Positions 6,432 to 9,131 of a stretch of 9,131 bases of DNA are shown here, one piece after another (positions within the stretch are counted from its first letter, which is position 1; each line of letters starts with the position of its first letter). The stretch is from Rickettsiales bacterium. Lineage in GTDB: Bacteria > Pseudomonadota > Alphaproteobacteria > Rickettsiales > UBA3002. Where the stretch lies: positions 1 through 9,131 of the forward strand of contig JAIXZB010000098.1 in assembly GCA_027489915.1 (NCBI GenBank), read 5' to 3'. Both the position numbers and the translations under genes were made by a program. Below the pieces are notes generated by a model. That model did not search any database and had not been told where the DNA came from. It saw nothing but the letters and a program-made list of their open reading frames with translations.

Positions 6432-8116
6432 AAAGGAACCGTCAGCATCACTCCTAGGCGCGGGTTTTTATCCGCACTGGATTGCGCCGCTTCGGGTTGG
6501 TGTTTGAGTGGCAAGGCAAGCGTTGCGCTCATTTGAATTTTCTTATCTATCAGTGCGCGAACCCCAACCCCTGTGGCGGCAGCACTTGCACGTTTCCCGT
6601 TCGTGTCCATGTTCCACACCGTGCCCATATCATAAAACACAAACGGCTGCGCTACTAGTGCATCACTTACTGTAAGCCCCAGATAGCGCATCTCCAGCGC
6701 GCCACTCAGCCCATGATCACCCGTCAGCTCTGCCACATCAAATGCGCGGCCAATGGTACTACCGCCTATACCAAATTCTTCTGCCGCCAGCAGGGGTGCG
6801 GATGCAAGCTGCCCCGTTGCCAGCCCATACAATGTCCAGCTTTTGCCCACGGGTTGCGCGCGCCATGCGGTGGCTTCCAGCTTGGTGAAATCGCTGTGTC
6901 CTTCCGCGCGCGATAAATCGGCTGAACCCGTCTTGCGCGCGCCAAGCACATCCAGCCCTTGCGTCACATTCACACTCACGGCATTGGTGCCATCCAGCCT
7001 ATCGACTGTGTCGTAATTTACGCCCAGTTTGGCCGTGCGAATTTTATCCTGATAGAGCCGTGTACCCAGAATATCGGTAGTGTAATTCGTGGCCGCAACA
7101 CTGCCTTGCACCGAGAGATTTTCTGCACGCGAGCGCAGTAATTTATGTTGCACATCAAGCGAAATTCCCTGCGTCTTGCCCTTCACCTCCTGCGGCTTGA
7201 GCGTGTATCCAGGGGCATTATTACTCTGGCTCACCTGCACGCCCACACTGGTGCGTAACCCTATCTGCTCGCGGTGTTCAATCCCCACATATTTCGCCTC
7301 GCTCAGCGGCACCGCACCCAGTAGATTCACGGTGGTTTTATCATTGCGCCCTAGCGCATCGTTCACTGTGCCACTCGCAAGCATCTGGATAGGCCCATTA
7401 TAGCGCGAGCCATAGTTATTGGTACTGAGTGATCCTTCGAATTGTTTCTTAGTGGCAATCCAACGCAGCTTCAGTGCGCCTTCAATGCCTGCTGCTTTAT
7501 CAGGCTCCACCACCGCACGCACCTGCATTCCGGGCAAATCATTCACCAGCAGCATCTGTTCTTCGAGCAGTTGGTTAGGCAGTGGCTTGGCAGCGCGCAG
7601 TGTCGCAATCGCCTGACGCACCGCCAGTGTTTCCTGCATTCCCTCTAATTTCACGCTATGCACACAGCCCTCAGCGACGCGAATAATTACCGTGCCATCC
7701 GCGATTTTTTGCGGTGGTAAATAGACCAGCACAAACCCATACCCATCGTCCGAATATCTATTCAGTACCGAAGATGCCACCTCATACATTTTCGCAACCG
7801 TGACGCGTTTTCCCTCAAGCTTTTTATAGGGCGCAAGCAGCGCTTGTGGCGCATAGCGCGTCATGCCTTCAATCTGTATTGTCTTGAGTGTAAAGCGCAA
7901 TTTCTCGGCACCAGGCGGCGGCGCAACGGTGCGTTTTTGCGCTGCATCTGTCTGCGCATCGGGCCGCACAGACTGGGCTTTTTGGGGCGCATCAATGGCT
8001 CGCTCGAAGCGTCCTGCTTCAGCGGTCGAGGGCAGCGGAGCCACCTGCGCGTATGCAGCGATGGGCGTACACAACGCCACACACAGCGCGCCATATCTTA
8101 GATTACGCGAAATCAT
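6428..8116 (-). CDS. Outer-membrane TpsB transporter (FhaC/ShlB/HMW1B family)
   Basis: 562 residues, the usual length for TpsB pores, which secrete their TpsA partner across the outer membrane. Residues 1-23 are a Sec signal peptide with probable cleavage after AYA. Residues about 24-70 form an Ala/Gln/Pro-rich linker. POTRA 1 is about 74-149 (IQIEGMTRY, then DGYGFVLVYLPPQKIADGTV), and POTRA 2 about 150-222. The barrel runs from about 225 to the terminal Phe562, the C-terminal aromatic expected of an outer-membrane barrel. The conserved loop-6 motif appears as GRAFDVAELTGDHG, with Arg457 where the family has VRGY/F. FYDMGTVWN (Asp496) matches the barrel motif whose Asp pairs with that Arg. 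An in-frame TAG lies 6 bp upstream of the ATG, so the start is well fixed. Its last codons overlap the end of the adhesin gene on the other strand. It very likely serves that adhesin. Confidence 0.93.
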   Translation of the reverse strand: MISRNLRYGALCVALCTPIAAYAQVAPLPSTAEAGRFERAIDAPQKAQSVRPDAQTDAAQKRTVAPPPGAEKLRFTLKTIQIEGMTRYAPQALLAPYKKLEGKRVTVAKMYEVASSVLNRYSDDGYGFVLVYLPPQKIADGTVIIRVAEGCVHSVKLEGMQETLAVRQAIATLRAAKPLPNQLLEEQMLLVNDLPGMQVRAVVEPDKAAGIEGALKLRWIATKKQFEGSLSTNNYGSRYNGPIQMLASGTVNDALGRNDKTTVNLLGAVPLSEAKYVGIEHREQIGLRTSVGVQVSQSNNAPGYTLKPQEVKGKTQGISLDVQHKLLRSRAENLSVQGSVAATNYTTDILGTRLYQDKIRTAKLGVNYDTVDRLDGTNAVSVNVTQGLDVLGARKTGSADLSRAEGHSDFTKLEATAWRAQPVGKSWTLYGLATGQLASAPLLAAEEFGIGGSTIGRAFDVAELTGDHGLSGALEMRYLGLTVSDALVAQPFVFYDMGTVWNMDTNGKRASAAATGVGVRALIDKKIQMSATLALPLKHQPEAAQSSADKNPRLGVMLTVPF

Positions 8117-8124
8117 TTCCTTCT
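8117..8124 (-). promoter_or_regulatory. TpsB ribosome binding site, unusually close to the ATG
   Basis: The minus strand reads AGAAGGAA directly before the ATG, so the AGGA core ends only 1 nt from the start codon; 5-9 nt is normal. The upstream in-frame TAG (8123-8125) overlaps this site, and no ATG, GTG or TTG follows before codon 13, where a start would destroy the signal peptide. The ATG stands, but initiation may be inefficient, which would keep the level of this barrel low. Confidence 0.5.
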
Positions 8125-8142
8125 AAGTGCTGCTTGCGTCGC

Positions 8143-8171
8143 ATTGTAGCAACAACATGTATCACTGCCAG
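8143..8171 (-). promoter_or_regulatory. Candidate sigma-70 promoter for TpsB
   Basis: On the minus strand, CTGGCA (8166-8171, 4 of 6 matches to the -35 consensus) lies 17 bp from TACAAT (8143-8148, 5 of 6 matches to the -10). Transcription would start near 8136, giving a leader of about 20 nt before the TpsB ATG. It would let tpsB be transcribed independently of the gene at 8257-8907. Seen by eye only. Confidence 0.42.
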
Positions 8172-8256
8172 CAATCACCTTTGGCAGATAGTAATGCGGC
8201 CATTGGCGCATGCTTTGTTGCTTTTTTACAACAGAGGCAATAGCCGCAATACGCGA

Positions 8257-8907
8257 CTAATCATCACAGCTCATCTCGTAGCGCGTTGATGCTTTCTTTA
8301 GCTTCTGCCCTATTTGTGCGGTGTAGGTTATCGTACGCCAGCGCACTGGCTCCTTACACCCTTTCAAAGCATCTGCATCCGTTACATAGAGTGCTTTGGT
8401 TTCCTCTTTACGCACCGCATACAGCGATCCTTTATCCCATGTATAGGTATCAACCGAGTATTCTCTACCGAAACAACAGCTATTGCTGCTCATGATGGTT
8501 TTCTCTTCAGCCCGCACTTCTACATTGGTCATCTCAGAGAGTGCTTTGTGATATTCAAACCTGTTTATTTTCGGGTTATAGAGCCACACATCGCTGCGCG
8601 TATTGGGGCCTGCATAGCTTTCTGCAAACAGTATAATATCCTCATGCCCATCAAAATTTGCATCCACAAACGGTGAGCCATCAATCTCATCTCGGTATTG
8701 CAGTGGCTCTTTGATATCCAACATCTGAAGCAATGCCCCCGTTGCAGCATCCTTCACCGCAATCGCGATCACTTTTCTTTCAAACTCGCCAGCACTAGCA
8801 TCTATCGTATAGTCCAGCTTCCTCTTCTGCGCAGGCTGCGCAGCATACGCTGGCAATGCAATAGCAAGCGCCACCAAACAACATCCCACAGCAACCAAGA
8901 TACGCAT
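8257..8907 (-). CDS. Exported XAC2610-like protein with DxNxDGxxD loop
   Basis: 216 residues. Residues 1-22 form a Sec signal peptide (ALPAYA, then AQ), so the protein is periplasmic or secreted. There is no convincing lipobox: VGCC sits too early, at residues 7-10. The core has FVDANFDGHEDI, a DxNxDGxxD calcium-loop or FG-GAP-like motif with Asp82, Asn84, Asp86 and Asp90. It is followed by DVWLYNPKINRFEYHKALSE and a YTWDKGSLYAVRKEE strand. This order (DxNFDGxxD, then W-L-xNPK-x-F-x-Y, then Y-x-W) is what I recall for XAC2610-related proteins. The founder inhibits a type IV secretion cell-wall hydrolase in Xanthomonas; other members are mostly uncharacterised. Cys144, 145, 184 and 214 may form disulphides. 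It lies 140 bp upstream of tpsB on the same strand. Function here is unknown; the family call is moderate. Confidence 0.75.
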   Translation of the reverse strand: MRILVAVGCCLVALAIALPAYAAQPAQKRKLDYTIDASAGEFERKVIAIAVKDAATGALLQMLDIKEPLQYRDEIDGSPFVDANFDGHEDIILFAESYAGPNTRSDVWLYNPKINRFEYHKALSEMTNVEVRAEEKTIMSSNSCCFGREYSVDTYTWDKGSLYAVRKEETKALYVTDADALKGCKEPVRWRTITYTAQIGQKLKKASTRYEMSCDD

Positions 8908-8910
8908 AAA

Positions 8911-8919
8911 CTTCCATCC
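8911..8919 (-). promoter_or_regulatory. Ribosome binding site of the XAC2610-like gene
   Basis: The minus strand reads GGATGGAAG, followed by three T and the ATG. The GGATGG part sits at a normal distance of 6 nt from the start. A purine-rich but weak Shine-Dalgarno. Confidence 0.45.
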
Positions 8920-8925
8920 GCATGC

Positions 8926-8952
8926 ATTATAATATTACTATTAAAATCACAA
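8926..8952 (-). promoter_or_regulatory. Candidate promoter of the XAC2610-like gene with perfect -10
   Basis: The minus strand has TATAAT (8926-8931, perfect -10), 15 bp downstream of TTGTGA (8947-8952, 4 of 6 to -35), within an AT-rich stretch. The -35 overlaps the TGA stop of the GIY-YIG relic. The start would be near 8919, giving a very short leader of about 11 nt. The short spacer is the weak point. Confidence 0.42.
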
Positions 8953-9072
8953 AAATCTCTTCTTAGCTATCACATTGCCCTGCTGATGCTCAGCGAAACG
9001 GCGTTTTAGATCGGGTGTTGAACCGACATAAATATGCTCATTGTTCAGTTTAAGAAAATAGACATACTACAT
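8947..9072 (-). pseudogene. GIY-YIG nuclease relic, amber at codon 2, 3'-truncated
   Basis: Translating the minus strand from ATG (9070-9072) gives Met, then stop TAG (9067-9069), then 39 residues starting YVYFLKLNNEHIYVGSTPDL and continuing KRRFAEH to KKRFL, then TGA (8947-8949). This is the N-terminal half of a GIY-YIG domain: YVY is the GIY element, IYVG the YIG element, and the Arg of LKRRFAEH sits where the catalytic Arg lies. Intact single-domain members run about 80-100 residues and carry a catalytic Glu further on, which is missing. The usual start of such proteins (Met-Tyr-Tyr-Val-Tyr) suggests TAC changed to TAG at codon 2. The gene kept its Shine-Dalgarno. Loss is probably recent at the 5' end, given the clean reading frame. 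It is too short for standard gene finders. Confidence 0.75.
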
Positions 9073-9081
9073 GGGTAAAAG

Positions 9082-9105
9082 CCTCCCAGCGCTAAAGCTT
9101 CGGGA
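9082..9105 (-). promoter_or_regulatory. Hairpin covering the GIY-YIG ribosome binding site
   Basis: The minus strand reads TCCCGAAGC, TTTA, GCGCTGGGA, which can fold with a TCCC/GGGA outer stem (9102-9105 with 9084-9087) and a GC/GC inner stem. The right arm runs into GGGAGG (9082-9087), a strong Shine-Dalgarno 9 nt before the relic's ATG. The structure could sequester the site. Folding was done by eye; the inner mismatches make it modestly stable. Confidence 0.4.
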
Positions 9106-9131
9106 AACATCTTAAGCCTAATCATCTTCGG

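Noticed and set aside
6433..6475. Terminator between the convergent genes
   Set aside because: The GGGTTTTTA stretch at about 6463-6471 has no adequate GC stem before it, and it lies inside the TpsB coding end.
6713..8126. Several plus-strand open frames of 60-104 codons within tpsB and its start region
   Set aside because: They overlap a clear TpsB gene with signal peptide, POTRA domains and barrel, and their translations show no recognisable features.
8193..8212. ATGCG/CGCAT inverted repeat upstream of the candidate tpsB promoter
   Set aside because: Only a 5-bp stem with an 8-nt loop; too short to call an operator or terminator from one sequence.
8216..8233. Stem-loop between the XAC2610-like gene and tpsB as an intrinsic terminator
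   Set aside because: A 5-6 bp TGTTG/CAACA stem exists, but the homopolymer run is in its loop and no T-run follows the stem on either strand.
8698..9009. Plus-strand frame of 103 codons running from the XAC2610-like gene into the GIY-YIG relic
   Set aside because: It is antisense to two recognisable coding regions and has no family features of its own.

Overview
The window comes from a Gram-negative bacterium, as shown by a two-partner secretion (TPS, type Vb) system and two exported proteins with Sec signal peptides. I would guess an alphaproteobacterium or a relative, because of the GRAFD-x-x-ELTGDHG style of the transporter barrel motif and the GIY-YIG relic. That placement is inference and weakly supported. 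Base composition is moderate, close to half G+C by eye.

Layout. Bases 1-6431 (+) are the 3' part of one giant gene for a secreted filamentous-haemagglutinin-like adhesin (TpsA). The frame is open through the left edge, so the signal peptide and N-terminal TPS secretion domain lie outside the window. The visible 2142 residues contain three long beta-helical modules of short Gly/Thr/Asn-rich repeats. Each module is closed by a conserved boundary block, and a fourth copy of the block is cut by the window edge. After the modules come a non-repetitive beta-helix, a conserved C-terminal module, a Pro-rich linker and a charged tail ending in Cys-x-x-Cys. Bases 6428-8116 (-) encode the outer-membrane TpsB transporter (FhaC/ShlB/HMW1B type). 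The two partners face each other and their stop codons overlap by 4 bp, which is not the usual co-directional TPS operon. Upstream of TpsB on the same strand, bases 8257-8907 (-) encode a small periplasmic protein of the XAC2610-like family with a DxNxDGxxD calcium-loop motif. Bases 8947-9072 (-) hold a relic of a GIY-YIG nuclease gene, with a good ribosome binding site and ATG but an amber stop as second codon and an early 3' end. A hairpin lies over its ribosome binding site.

Working together. TpsB should thread TpsA across the outer membrane through its POTRA domains and 16-strand barrel. The Cys pair at the TpsA C-terminus suggests that the adhesin stays anchored in the pore, as described for Haemophilus HMW1, rather than being released. 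No CDI toxin domain or immunity gene is seen. The XAC2610-like gene may simply be a neighbour. The most interesting points are the convergent overlapping partner genes, the hierarchical A/B-dyad repeats with module sizes of about 13, 11 and 9 units, the mosaic boundary blocks, and the GIY-YIG relic.
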